Source: Tessaracoccus lacteus (GTDB lineage: Bacteria; Actinomycetota; Actinomycetes; Propionibacteriales; Propionibacteriaceae). From it: 64,000 nt of DNA. A program made the translations under genes and the position numbers. Below the pieces are notes generated by a model, which saw only the letters and a list, made by a program, of their open reading frames with translations, was not told where the DNA came from and did not search any database. How positions within the stretch are numbered: the stretch's first letter is position 1; every line of letters starts with the position of its first letter. This document shows, in pieces, positions 1 to 8,658 of the stretch. The stretch is from positions 62,001-126,000 of the forward strand of contig NZ_CP123967.1 in the NCBI RefSeq assembly GCF_029917005.1. Direction: 5' to 3'.

Positions 1-178
1 CTACACCGCCTTCATCGTCGACGTGTTCTCCCAAAGGATCGTGGCCTGGCACTGCGCTACCACCAAGCACGTCGAGCTGGTCGCCACCCCGCTTCGGATC
101 GCGTTGTGGGACCGTGACCGGCAAGGCCACCCCGTCGGCCCCGACGAGCTGATCTGCCACTCCGACGCCGGCTCCCAG

Positions 179-1667
179 GGCGGAATCAAGTGGTCGTCGC
201 AACACCTCGATGACGGAGGTGTGTGTTGGGTAGTTCCAGGAAGCCGTGGCCACAGCGGCCGGCGGGTGCTCGTCGACAGTGGGGAGCGGACCGGGCGTTG
301 CGGCCGGCGATGCGTTCCCCGGGGCGGCCGGAGCCCTCGCGTGCGGTGCAGCGTGAGTTCTGGAGACTGATCGCCGCCGGCGTCTCGACGGAGGAGGCGG
401 CTGAGCGGGTCGGCGTGTCGACGCCCGTGGGGTCCCGGTGGTTTCGCCACGCTGGCGGGATGAGCCCGATCAGTCTGGCCGAGCCCACCGGCCGCTACCT
501 GTCCTTCGCCGAGCGGGAGGAGATCGCCCTGCTGAAGGTGGAGGGCTACGGCGTGCGTGAGATCGCCTGGGCGATCGGGCGGGACCCGGGGACGATCTCA
601 CGGGAGCTGCGCCGTAACGCGGCCACGCGGGCCGGGAAGCATGCCTACCGGGCGAGCGTGGCGCAGTGGAAGGCGCAGCAGGCCGCGAAGCGCCCCAAAC
701 CTGCGAAGTTGGCGACCAACCCGCGGTTGCGCGCCTACGTGGAAGACAAGCTCTCCGGGGCGGTCACCGACGCCGACGGGCGACCGATCGCCGGCCCGGA
801 CGTACCCTGGGCCGGTCGCCGGCACGGGCGTCGGCAGGACCGCCGTTGGGGCACCGCGTGGTCCCCAGAGCAGATCAGCAACCGGCTCAAGGTCGACTTC
901 CCCGACGATGAGTCCATGCGGGTCAGCCACGAGACCATCTACCAGTCGCTGTACGTCCAGGGCCGCGGCGCGCTGAAGCGGGAGCTGACCGCGTGCCTGC
1001 GCACCGGCCGCGCGTTGCGCGAGCCACGCGCCAGGACTGGCCGCAGCGGCCGCACCTTCGTCACCGACGAGGTCAAGATCTCCGCCCGGCCTGCCGAGGC
1101 GGACGACCGGGCGGTACCCGGTCACTGGGAGGGCGACCTGATCATCGGGCTGGACAAGTCAGCGATCGGGACGCTTGTGGAGCGCACCAGCAGATACACG
1201 ATGCTGCTGCACCTGCCCAGGATGGGGGGGGGGCTTCGGCGAGGTCCCGTACGTCAAGAACGGGCCACCCCTGGCAGGTCACGGCGCCCAGGCCGTCCGG
1301 GACACGATCACCGCCCAGCTGGGCGACCTGCCCCAGCAGCTGCGCCGGTCGCTGACCTGGGACCAGGGCGGGGAGATGGCCCAGCACGTCCAGCTCAAGA
1401 TAGACGCTGGCGTCGCGGTCTACTTCTGCGATCCGCACTCACCATGGCAGCGTCCGAGCAACGAGAACACCAACGGCCTGCTGCGCCAGTACTTCCCCAA
1501 GGGAACCGACCTATCACGATGGTCCGCCGAGGAGGTTGCAGCCATCGCCCTCACCCTCAACAGACGACCCCGCAAGGTCCTCGGATGGCGAACTCCTGCC
1601 GAGGTCTACGCCGAGCAGCTATCCTCCCCACCACAGGCCGGTGTTGCATCGACCCCCTGAACCTGCC
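179..1667 (+). mobile_element. IS30-family insertion sequence (1489 bp) with 3-bp target duplication
   Basis: Imperfect terminal inverted repeats of about 28 bp lie at 179-206 and 1640-1667. Both start GGC and end GCAACACC, with about 21 of 28 positions matching. They are flanked by CAG at 176-178 and 1668-1670, a 3-bp target duplication that suits the IS30 family. Removing the element plus one CAG exactly restores the host IS3 transposase frame (Gly-Ser-Gln-Tyr-Thr). It is therefore a young nested insertion. Confidence 0.85.
223..1660 (+). pseudogene. IS30-family transposase, frameshifted at a G10 tract
   Basis: DDE transposase of the IS30 element. The GTG at 223 follows GGAGG. The N-terminal part has the IS30 helix-turn-helix (AEREEIALLKVEGYGVREIA then GRDPGTISRELRRN), followed by SHETIYQSLY and GHWEGDLIIG, which holds the first catalytic Asp. 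The frame breaks in a run of ten G at 1224-1233 and resumes one frame over with GFGEVPYVKNGP, TWDQGGEMAQH and SPWQRPSNENTNGLLRQYFPKGTD, which includes the catalytic Glu region. Nine G would give one continuous protein. The lesion is real decay, a slippage site or a homopolymer error. Confidence 0.85.
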
Positions 1668-2006
1668 CAGTACACCGCGATCCGGTTCACCGAGCATCTG
1701 GCCCTGGAGGGGATCTCCCCATCGATCAGCAGCGTCGGCGACGCCTACGATAACGCGCTCATGGAGACCACCAACGGCCTCTACAAGGCCGAGTGCATTC
1801 GCACCACGGTGTTCCGCGACGGGCCTTACAAGACCCTCGCGGACGTCGAGTACGCCACCGCCGGCTGGGTCGACTGGTACAACCAGCGACGCCTCCACTC
1901 CACCCTCGGCTACCTCACCCCAGCAGAGTACGAGGACACCCATTACGCTGCTCTCAACCAAGAGCTGCTCCCCACATGAGAGCGGCACGAAACCTGGGGC
2001 GGTTCA

Positions 2007-2277
2007 ATGCGGACAGGCGGGCCTGCATGTTCGGGTGGAAGCCGGCGCCGAACAGGGCACTCATCTGCTCCGCTGTGACGACGTCACCGACGGAAAGGTC
2101 GCCGAGACCCGCGAGCCCACGGCCCCGCCACGACCCAGGCGCCTCGCCGCGTTCCGAGTAGTAGGAGGCCAGCGTCGCGTGGCCCTTCTCCGTCGTGTCG
2201 TGCGCAGCAACTTGCCGGGTCAGGTAGTCATACCCCGACCCAGCGGTGAGCTTGTGCAACGACACAACCATGCCCAC
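2007..2277 (-). pseudogene. MobF/TrwC-type conjugative relaxase, N-terminal fragment
   Basis: The first about 90 residues of a MobF-family relaxase, the enzyme that nicks oriT in conjugative transfer. Visible: start-proximal VVSLHKLTAGSGYDYLTRQV, then ASYYSERGEAPGSWRGRGLAGL, then MSALFGAGFHPN. These match the conserved opening of TrwC/TraI relaxases (the LTAG-GY-YL, YY-G-PG-W-G-GL and LFG-G-HP patterns). The reading enters the IS3 terminus at 2006, so the catalytic histidine triad and the helicase part are lost. A second IS3-family element sits 7 bp upstream of the start. It implies that a conjugative plasmid or ICE once resided here. Confidence 0.75.
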
Positions 2278-2324
2278 TAGAACGGGACTGCCCCCAGTTT
2301 GCTTGACAGATTTCTAGGGGTGGG

Positions 2325-3206
2325 TCAGGCGGCCTGTGTGGTCGTGTGATGGACTGCTTCGAACTCTACTGGGGTGAGTTTGCCGAGACGCCGTTGGCGG
2401 CGTCGGCGGTGGTAAGACTTCTCGATCCAGGTGATCATGGCCAGCCGCAGCTCGGCCCGGCTGGTCCACGGGTGGCGGTTGAGGACGTTCTTCTGCAGCA
2501 GCGCGAAGAAGCTCTCCATGGCGGCATTGTCGGGACTTGAGGCGACCCTGCCCATGGAACCTGTGAGGTCGTGGACCTTCAACTCGGCCACATAGGTGTG
2601 GGCTCGGAATTGGCTGCCTCGGTCCGAGTGGACGATGCAACCAGCAACTGGTCCGCGACGTTGGACGGCCATGCGCAGGGCGTTGATCGCGATCCGCTTC
2701 TTCATGCGGGTGTCGATCGAGTACCCCACAATGCGGTTGGACCAGACGTCCTTGACCGCACACAGGTACAGCTTGCCCTCGCTGGTGCGGTGCTCGGTGA
2801 TGTCGGTCAACCACAACCGGTTAGGCCCCTCGGCATGGAACTGGCGCTGCACCAGGTCATCGTGGACCGCCGGCCCGGGCTTCTTCCATGACCCGTTCTT
2901 GACCGAGTGGAACGAACGGATCCGCTGCAGCTTGCAGAGCCGGTGGACTCGGTTCTCACCAGCGGTGATGCCCATCTCGGGCAGGTCATCGGCGATGAGG
3001 CGATAACCCAGACCAGGGTCTTCGGCATGCAGGTCGATGGCGGCGTTGATCAGGTGTGCATCGTCCCAGTCGCGCTGCGAGACTGGGCAGGCGAGCCACT
3101 GGTAGTAGGCCTGCCGCGAGAAGCCCAGCACCCGGCAGGAGACCGCGACCGGCACCCGGAGCGTCCCCTTGGTCTGGGCCAGGTCGGTGACCAAGGGGAA
3201 CATCAT
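2325..3206 (-). CDS. IS3-family transposase OrfB
   Basis: DDE transposase catalytic subunit, 293 aa, full length for OrfB. The N-terminal HTH_21-like part (SRQAYYQWL, GLGYRLIADDLP) is followed by the rve core: WLTDITEH (first Asp), IVHSDRGSQF (second Asp) and SSPDNAAMESFFALLQKN (Glu). It overlaps the upstream orfA by 4 bases (ATGA), so it is either translationally coupled or made as an OrfAB frameshift fusion. No lesion is seen, so the element may still be active. Confidence 0.9.
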   Translation of the reverse strand: MMFPLVTDLAQTKGTLRVPVAVSCRVLGFSRQAYYQWLACPVSQRDWDDAHLINAAIDLHAEDPGLGYRLIADDLPEMGITAGENRVHRLCKLQRIRSFHSVKNGSWKKPGPAVHDDLVQRQFHAEGPNRLWLTDITEHRTSEGKLYLCAVKDVWSNRIVGYSIDTRMKKRIAINALRMAVQRRGPVAGCIVHSDRGSQFRAHTYVAELKVHDLTGSMGRVASSPDNAAMESFFALLQKNVLNRHPWTSRAELRLAMITWIEKSYHRRRRQRRLGKLTPVEFEAVHHTTTQAA

Positions 3207-3481
3207 TTTGGGTTGATGTCGCGGGACAGGTAGGCGGCGGCGCGGCGCAGGACTTCGTTCTCCTGCTCCAGCAGCCGGATGCGCTTGTTGGCTTCCCGTA
3301 GTTCGGCTGCGGAGCGGTTGTCTGCGGCGGGGGCATCAACACGATCGGCCTTGGCCAGCCAGTTGCGCAGGCAGGACTCACTGATCCCGAAGTCCTTGGC
3401 GATCTGGCCGATCGGGGCCTCGCCCTTGCGGGCGACCGCGATCACATCATCGCGGAACTCTTTCGGATGGGGCTTGGGCAT
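3203..3481 (-). CDS. IS3-family transposase OrfA (helix-turn-helix)
   Basis: DNA-binding subunit of the IS3-family transposase, about 92 aa. It has the IS3 HTH (FRDDVIAVARKGEAPIGQIA, then FGISESCLRNWLAKAD) followed by a leucine-zipper-like stretch (ELREANKRIRLLEQENEVL). The start was set at the second ATG (3481) because GAGAGG lies 9 bases before it but directly abuts the first ATG at 3490. Its stop overlaps the orfB start. Confidence 0.85.
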   Translation of the reverse strand: MPKPHPKEFRDDVIAVARKGEAPIGQIAKDFGISESCLRNWLAKADRVDAPAADNRSAAELREANKRIRLLEQENEVLRRAAAYLSRDINPK

Positions 3482-3550
3482 GACATGCATCCTCTCACCA
3501 GGCCCTCACGGACCTGAGATGTTGATGTCAACCAAACCCGGGGCAGTCCC

Positions 3551-3933
3551 AACCCCTGACTCGGCTGCTTAACGCGCACAGACCCTCCGAAGGTGCAGTG
3601 GGTGTGTGTGACTTCCCAGTCAGGGGGTAGCTGGCAGGCTTCCGGTATGGGGTACGTCGCGGGTCGAGCGGAGCAGATCGCAGGTTTCTTGGTTGCGGAG
3701 AGCGTGGGGGCCGAGGCGATCAGACAGGGACCGTCCTCGGCCATGGACTTCGACCTGCGGTGACCGAACGGGGACCGCGACGGTGCCTGCTTGATGCTGG
3801 CTGGAGGCCGACGCTCGTGTCACAGGCCTCAAGCTCAGGTGGTCCGATCAAACGCTGAACGACGACTGATGCTTCGACGCCGTCGAGCGTCCGGGCGTCC
3901 GAGGAGCGGCAGTTGCGGATGTTCGGCAATTGC
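3551..3933. other. Intergenic region, no supported gene
   Basis: About 380 bp between the complete IS3 element and the next gene. The short open frames on both strands show no recognisable protein. Before the IS inserted, this was the upstream region of the relaxase fragment, so it may hold remains of the relaxase promoter or oriT, but I see no convincing nick-site motif. Confidence 0.4.
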
Positions 3934-4658
3934 TCAGTTCTCTGCCTCTGCGGCAGGAGACTTCAGGGCGGCGTGGTGGCCCTCATCCTCGGCCCGGCGC
4001 CACTCGTGAAATGGGGTCAATGAGACCTTGCCGCGCTTCGTTGACAATTTCCCGCTTGCCAACTGACGCACGACGTAGTCCAAGTAGGTGATGCTGATGT
4101 CCCACCAATATGGGTCGTGGGGGGAACGGGGTTCGTCCCTCAGGTGAGGGCTGAGAGCGTAGCCCGCTGCACCACCGAGGTAGTTACCCGCGGCTTCCCG
4201 CACGGAGTGGCCGACGGCTCCAAGGGCAGGGATGGTGCCGGCGTACCGCCTGCACTCACGGTCGACGCTAGAGATCCGTTCCGAGATCGCCTCGGGATCC
4301 GGATCTTGGCGAGCAGCAGCCCAAACCGCAGTACGCAGGTCTTGGATGGCGTCAACGACTGCATCGGTCGCCTCTGCTGTCCGGTCCAAACGCCTGGCCC
4401 AAAGATGCTGGCGCGCGGACACGAAGAGGGCGACGAGAGAAACGACGGCCGAGAAGGCCGAGACGGCTAGTGAGAGATCCACGTCTCTAGCGTGCCCCCG
4501 GGGACTGACAATCCTCGCAATCGGGGGGTGCGCTGCGCCTCTAAGGGTGGCATGAGCGCGAGTTGCTCATGGCTCCCGAACTCTTCGTAGGTCGTGGTCC
4601 CGCCGACACTGACCATCGGCAGGATCGAACGCGCTGGCTGCGGCAGTTGCGGATGTTC
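3906..4658. repeat. Pair of exact 19-bp direct repeats bracketing a small gene
   Basis: The same 19 bases occur at 3906-3924 and 4640-4658. On the minus strand each copy lies just downstream of a stop codon: one after the 182-aa membrane protein gene (3934), the other after hicB (4669). The repeats therefore define a unit of about 734 bp holding one gene. They could be recombination-derived or shared 3' ends. No integrase lies nearby. Confidence 0.5.
3934..4482 (-). CDS. Small membrane-anchored protein of unknown function
   Basis: 182 aa. Residues 5-22 form one N-terminal hydrophobic segment (AVSAFSAVVSLVALFVSA) followed by a basic stretch (RQHLWARRLDR), which predicts an N-terminal membrane anchor with the rest in the cytoplasm. 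The remainder is soluble and mostly helical, with an acidic, alanine-rich C-terminus. No catalytic motif is recognised. It lies between the 19-bp direct repeats, on the same strand as the relaxase fragment and hicAB, consistent with plasmid- or ICE-derived cargo. I do not recognise the family. Confidence 0.6.
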   Translation of the reverse strand: MDLSLAVSAFSAVVSLVALFVSARQHLWARRLDRTAEATDAVVDAIQDLRTAVWAAARQDPDPEAISERISSVDRECRRYAGTIPALGAVGHSVREAAGNYLGGAAGYALSPHLRDEPRSPHDPYWWDISITYLDYVVRQLASGKLSTKRGKVSLTPFHEWRRAEDEGHHAALKSPAAEAEN

Positions 4659-4668
4659 CAGAGGTGGC

Positions 4669-5012
4669 TCAGGAGGCCTCTAGGCGTTGCACGACGTACT
4701 GGTTGAGGCTGAGGTGCTCTTCGGCAGCTTGGCTCGCGAGGCGGCGGTGCAGGCTTTCCCCCACCCGGAGGTTGAACTTGCCGAGTAGCTCCGCTCCGAC
4801 AGCGGTTCGGGGACGGCCTCACCCTTAGCCACGAGGTCGGCCACGGTGTCCACGACCCGGTCAACCAGCCCCTGCAAGGCAGCAGGCTGAGATTCGGCGA
4901 GCCACGACAGTGAGGCGAACTCGGCGCAGCTGGCGACGAACTCGTCGTCTTCGACCACGCCAGGCGGTAGCTGTATCGGGGACACGTCGGCCGTCTCGGT
5001 GTGGGACATCAC
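4669..5012 (-). pseudogene. hicB: HicB-type antitoxin, frameshifted
   Basis: The N-terminal part (FVASCAEFASLSWLAESQPA ALQGLVDRVVDTVADL) matches the HicB fold that covers the HicA toxin. After SERSYS the frame shifts. In the next frame GKFNLRVGESLHRRLASQAA is followed by EEHLSLNQYVVQRLEAS and a stop, the ribbon-helix-helix DNA-binding tail of HicB. One missing G near 4785 explains the break. The start (ATG 5009 or GTG 5012) overlaps the hicA stop, as usual in hicAB operons. It is probably inactive unless the lesion is a sequencing error. Confidence 0.7.
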
Positions 5013-5246
5013 TTCGCCTCCATTTTGCTGATCGCGGCCAGCACCTGCCGTACCTGGTAGGGCTTGGCCTGGCCGTTGATGTTCTGGATGTTCACCCGTG
5101 GATCATCGGGCCCAAGGGATCTTGAACATCGCGTGCTCCGCCGGTTCTGCGGGGTGGACCGAAGTAGTGCGCGCAGAAACTTGGTGGAGGTCGTCGTAGC
5201 GCACGTTCCGTGGTTTCATACGCATATATGCCACGAGCTTGTCGAC
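5009..5246 (-). pseudogene. hicA: HicA-type toxin, multiply frameshifted
   Basis: Pieces of a HicA mRNA-interferase appear in three frames in the right order: VDKLVAYMRMKPRNVRYDDL, then CAHYFGPPRRTGG, then HAMFKIPW, then DPRVNIQNINGQAKPYQVRQ VLAAISKMEAK. This order matches the family (a Gly-x-His region around GSHA, then a basic VNIQ...AKPYQV end). At least three indels separate the pieces, and no intact start is seen. The toxin is dead by this reading, which explains why the partner HicB could decay. Three lesions make sequencing error less likely here. Confidence 0.65.
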
Positions 5247-5513
5247 GGTCCCATAGTTTTCAGTACCCAGGCAATACCACCGTCGAGCCTATGGCGGTCT
5301 GTCTTCACGATCCGGAGCACACCAAGAACGGCAGGACGGGGCGTTCACCGCGCGTGGTTGTGCTGGGTCGGACGGACCCGCTACGCATGCCCACCCAAGG
5401 CGCCCCTCCGTCCACCCCTCGCTGTAAAGGTGCTGCCGAGGCGAACTCGGGTCGACTCCGCTAGGCTTGCGAGCAGTCGCGCGGGGAGCAATGGAAGGCT
5501 GTGCATAGTAATC

Positions 5514-8252
5514 ATGAGGACCACGGTTCAGGATCCAGCTATTATCCTGCTCTCTGACGCAGACTCACAGTCGGCTCGGAACAATGCCTACGGTCACCTC
5601 TTTGAATCATTCATGGCCCAGGTCATGCATCTGTATGGATACGGCAGCCCGCGCGTGAGCAATCTCAACGTAACTGCAGAAGGCGCAGAAGTCGACATTG
5701 AATTGCTGCATGAAATGAATCAGCAAACTGCGATTGCCGAATGCAAGGCGTACAGCTCGCCGGTCAACATCGACAAATTGACAAGCTTCTATGGGGAACT
5801 CACAATTCGACGAATGACGGACCCCGGCACTCAAGGCTACTTCATCGCGACACCTCGATTGACGTCGAACGCGCAAGAAAAGGCTGGTGCGATCTGCGGG
5901 AACGATCCGGCATTCCGGGTAGTAACGGCCTCGGACATTTGGGACCTGTTGATTTCACGGAGACAGATCCAGCCAGTCGACATGTCAGATACGCAGACGA
6001 GCGACCCGGCCGTCGTGGTGCATGCGAGTGGCGTGTACGCCGCAGCCCTTCAGATCGACCCTGACACAAAAACAGGCTCGCGCGTTCTCGTGAGGGCTAC
6101 CTCGGGGTCTGTCCATCGTGAGGCCCTCGACCTCCTGGCGGAGCATAGGTATGCCAACTCCCTGCCCGTGGTTGACGTTTTCGAGCACGCCACCACGAAA
6201 TCCGCTCCAGCCGCCGCCCCACCCCTGATCGTTGAGGTGGCGGGTTCGAAGTCCGACTTCGAGTACCAACTTCCGGCGTCCCCGCGGTATTTCGTGGGAC
6301 GCCGGATTGCCATAAATGAGCTCGTGGATCACGTAACCCAACATCCCGGACCCTTCGTGTTGAACGCGAAGTCGGGCTGGGGGAAGAGTTCGCTCGCGCT
6401 AAAGATTGTCGATAGTGCAGCCCCGGGAATCGGGCTCGTGATCGACTCTCGGACCGCGGTCTCTGGTGGATTTATTCCCGCAGTCCTTCAGCGGGCCTTC
6501 GTCAAAGCACAGGATTCTGGAATCCTGAAACTAACCCCCGATGCCACATGGGCTACACTCGCAGGCTCGATCAAGTCGATGGGTGACGCGTCTTGGTTGG
6601 ACAAGGGTGACGCCCGAATCGTGGTCGTCTTCGATCAATTCGAGAACACCTTCAGGGACGAGGCGCTGACACGAGAATTTCGTGATCTTGCCTTGTGGAA
6701 TGCCGATGGAAAAGACCGCGTTTCCATTGGTTTTGCATGGAAGACCGACTTTGTTGATTGGACCGAGAGTCACCCATTTCGCCTTCGAGACGAAATTCGC
6801 AACTGCTCAACCGTAGTGCATCTGCAGCCATTCGGATCTCAAGAGGTGGATACAATCCTTGGTCGCCTCGAGAAGAGCCTCGAAGTTAAGCTCAGTCGAG
6901 AGATTCGGCAGCGGTTGCGCGAGTATAGTCAGGGATTGCCCTGGTTGCTGAAGAAGCTTGCAGGTCACCTTATCCGAGAGATATCGTCTGGCAAGACTCA
7001 GGAACAATTGGTAGCCGAGGCGCTCAATGTGCAGAACCTCTTTGAGTCCGATTTGGCCGCCCTCAGTCCGGCTGAACGGGACGCGCTCCTGTTCGTTGCT
7101 AGGTTTGCGCCCATCGAAGCTCAAGAAGTCACCGAGAGGCACTCGGGTGCTTTGGTGCAGTCGTTGCTTGACCAACGGCTCGTGGTCCAAGTAGGTGAGA
7201 AGCTGGACACGTATTGGGACACCTTCAGAGATTTTGTTGTTAACGGGCGCGTTCCGATCGAAGAGACATACATCATTCGTCAAACCCCGCGCTCCGTCGG
7301 TCGACTTATCTCAGAAGTGCTGAAGCGCGGTGGCGACGCAGCAGTTTCGGAGATTTCGCGGGCCTGGGACACGTCGGAGAACGTAGTCTGGAATCTGGGG
7401 CGCGAATTGCGTCAATTTGGGCTTGCCGCTTCGGTGCCAAATCGGATTCAATTGATACCTGAACTCCGTCAAGCGGATGACGTGGAACTCGAACTGCGGG
7501 GAAGGATTGCCCGCGTCCTGAAGAGACACCGTGCGCATACTGTCTTCGAGGATGTGTGTGAACGTGGCCAAGGAGTTGCTCAGATTCCCGAGTTTGCGAA
7601 GGCCCTACGCGCAGTGTTCCCTGCCGTCGAGGGTACAACCAATACGTGGAGTACCTACGCCCGAACATTCGTTGCTTGGTTCGCGTATGCGGGCCTAGCA
7701 AGAAGTATAAACCCCAACACTGCAACGGCGGCCATTGAGAGTTCGCAAGGAACCGGAACGCTGCTTGATGGAGCTGCGCGCCGGAAACTTCGCACGATAT
7801 TCCCCTCCTCTTCTCCTGGGCCAGTGATCAGGTGGATGACGAGCGAGCTGAGTGACGGCAAGGCGACTCCCTACCCGGCCTCTCCGCGCGAGCGCGAGGT
7901 GGCAGGGCAAGCTCTAGCGCTTAAGGCCGTGCACATGGGTAGCGACGAAAATCTGCATGCCGTGGAGGGCCTGATAACAGACGGCAAGCTCGACAGTGTG
8001 CGACTTCTGGAGTTGTTGCGAACCGTGCCAGGCGGTCAAGACAGTCTCGCAGCTCTGGAAGGAGATCCAGCAGCGTCACCTGCCTCCATTGGCGAGCTGA
8101 TCGCTGTCGCAAACGATGCTGAGTGGGCAGCGGGGACGGTTCTGGCCGCAGGCAAGGCCTTCAGGGCGTGGGCCAGAGCCGCTGGCATTCAGACTAAAAG
8201 GCGGGGGAAGCCATCCAGATCCGAGGAGGCGGAAGCTCTGCCGCTCGCCTGA
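5514..8252 (+). CDS. Mrr-like nuclease / STAND NTPase fusion (candidate anti-phage protein)
   Basis: 912 aa from ATG 5514; the open frame extends upstream but holds no plausible start. The N-terminal Mrr-like PD-(D/E)XK nuclease domain (about residues 15-160) has GHLFESFMAQVMHLYGY, Asp near 60 and the ECK motif near 75-77. A P-loop NTPase follows: Walker A NAKSGWGKSS near 283-291 and Walker B VVVFDQFENTF near 369, the DQFE form typical of STAND NTPases. The C-terminal about 450 aa are helical without a recognised domain and may be the sensor. The nuclease-STAND-sensor order resembles Avs-type antiviral proteins. Its base composition is visibly less GC-rich than its neighbours, suggesting transfer. 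It is monocistronic, with weak upstream ribosome binding signals. Confidence 0.75.
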   Translation: MRTTVQDPAIILLSDADSQSARNNAYGHLFESFMAQVMHLYGYGSPRVSNLNVTAEGAEVDIELLHEMNQQTAIAECKAYSSPVNIDKLTSFYGELTIRRMTDPGTQGYFIATPRLTSNAQEKAGAICGNDPAFRVVTASDIWDLLISRRQIQPVDMSDTQTSDPAVVVHASGVYAAALQIDPDTKTGSRVLVRATSGSVHREALDLLAEHRYANSLPVVDVFEHATTKSAPAAAPPLIVEVAGSKSDFEYQLPASPRYFVGRRIAINELVDHVTQHPGPFVLNAKSGWGKSSLALKIVDSAAPGIGLVIDSRTAVSGGFIPAVLQRAFVKAQDSGILKLTPDATWATLAGSIKSMGDASWLDKGDARIVVVFDQFENTFRDEALTREFRDLALWNADGKDRVSIGFAWKTDFVDWTESHPFRLRDEIRNCSTVVHLQPFGSQEVDTILGRLEKSLEVKLSREIRQRLREYSQGLPWLLKKLAGHLIREISSGKTQEQLVAEALNVQNLFESDLAALSPAERDALLFVARFAPIEAQEVTERHSGALVQSLLDQRLVVQVGEKLDTYWDTFRDFVVNGRVPIEETYIIRQTPRSVGRLISEVLKRGGDAAVSEISRAWDTSENVVWNLGRELRQFGLAASVPNRIQLIPELRQADDVELELRGRIARVLKRHRAHTVFEDVCERGQGVAQIPEFAKALRAVFPAVEGTTNTWSTYARTFVAWFAYAGLARSINPNTATAAIESSQGTGTLLDGAARRKLRTIFPSSSPGPVIRWMTSELSDGKATPYPASPREREVAGQALALKAVHMGSDENLHAVEGLITDGKLDSVRLLELLRTVPGGQDSLAALEGDPAASPASIGELIAVANDAEWAAGTVLAAGKAFRAWARAAGIQTKRRGKPSRSEEAEALPLA

Positions 8253-8658
8253 CCTGACTTCCACAACTGGGCCCACCAGAGTTCGTGCCCCGCCAAGGAG
8301 TCGCAGATGAGCCTCGGCTGCTCGCACCTGAACCAGGACGAGCCGCCGAGGCCTTCCGTTGACCACCACGCCGCTGGTGGCGCCCAGCCGCTGGCGCCGC
8401 TCCGTACGAACCGCGATAAATCAACGCACTGGTGGCAGGCGAGGCTGTCGGGTCAATCAACATTGAGTCGATTGACCCCACTACTGATACTGAGGATCCG
8501 CCGGGGGCTATCGTTGTCCCTACGCCATCTTTGATCGCTCCATCGCCGGTGGGATCGCAGTGGCGCGCAGACAGCAGGCGCCCAGCGCCGCCGGACGTGA
8601 GAACCGCAAATCCCGAAGTGCAGCTTCCGAGGACGGTCTGGATGCGGGCGCCGCCTCG
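8253..8658. other. Intergenic region, no supported gene
   Basis: About 400 bp between the STAND gene and the convergent secreted-protein gene. Short open frames exist on both strands but none has a ribosome binding site plus recognisable protein features. No clear terminator hairpin was found by eye. Confidence 0.4.

Larger units (their letters stand above)
2..1979 (+). pseudogene. IS3-family transposase OrfB, C-terminal part, split by IS30
   Basis: DDE (rve-fold) transposase, present as two exon-like pieces, 2-178 and 1671-1979. The first ends at HSDAGSQ and the second starts YTAIRF, so joining them restores the standard IS3 motif HSDAGSQYT. From that Asp to the Glu of DNALMET there are 35 residues, the classic D(35)E spacing. 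The C-terminal WYNQRRLHSTLGYLTPAEYE is the usual OrfB ending. The N-terminus lies outside the window. The IS30 insertion inactivates it. Family assignment is firm; the subgroup is not decided. Confidence 0.85.
1..2006 (+). mobile_element. IS3-family element, right part, interrupted by an IS30-family element
   Basis: The window opens inside an IS3-family insertion sequence, so its left end is not visible. The right end is placed at 2006 because the minus-strand reading from there begins TGAACCGCCCC, a typical actinobacterial IS3-family terminus. Beyond 2006 the sequence changes abruptly to a relaxase gene. The element carries an IS30-family element at 179-1667. With that removed, the transposase reading frame is continuous. 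Confidence 0.8.
2284..3550 (-). mobile_element. Complete IS3-family insertion sequence (1267 bp)
   Basis: Terminal inverted repeats of about 25 bp begin GGGACTGCCCC at both ends (2284-2308, and the complement of 3526-3550), with about 3 mismatches. Direct repeats AAC flank the element at 2281-2283 and 3551-3553, a 3-bp target duplication as usual for IS3. It carries orfA and orfB on the minus strand. It inserted immediately upstream of the relaxase fragment. Confidence 0.9.

Noticed and set aside
1234-2280. Continuation of the IS30 frame past the G10 tract to 2280
   Set aside because: Beyond the tract the reading is arginine/proline-rich noise, while the real transposase continues one frame over. 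The frame also crosses two element borders.
5064-5513. N-terminal extension of the Mrr-STAND frame
   Set aside because: The 150 codons cover decayed hicA on the other strand and have no protein-like features or RBS; the nuclease domain starts after ATG 5514.
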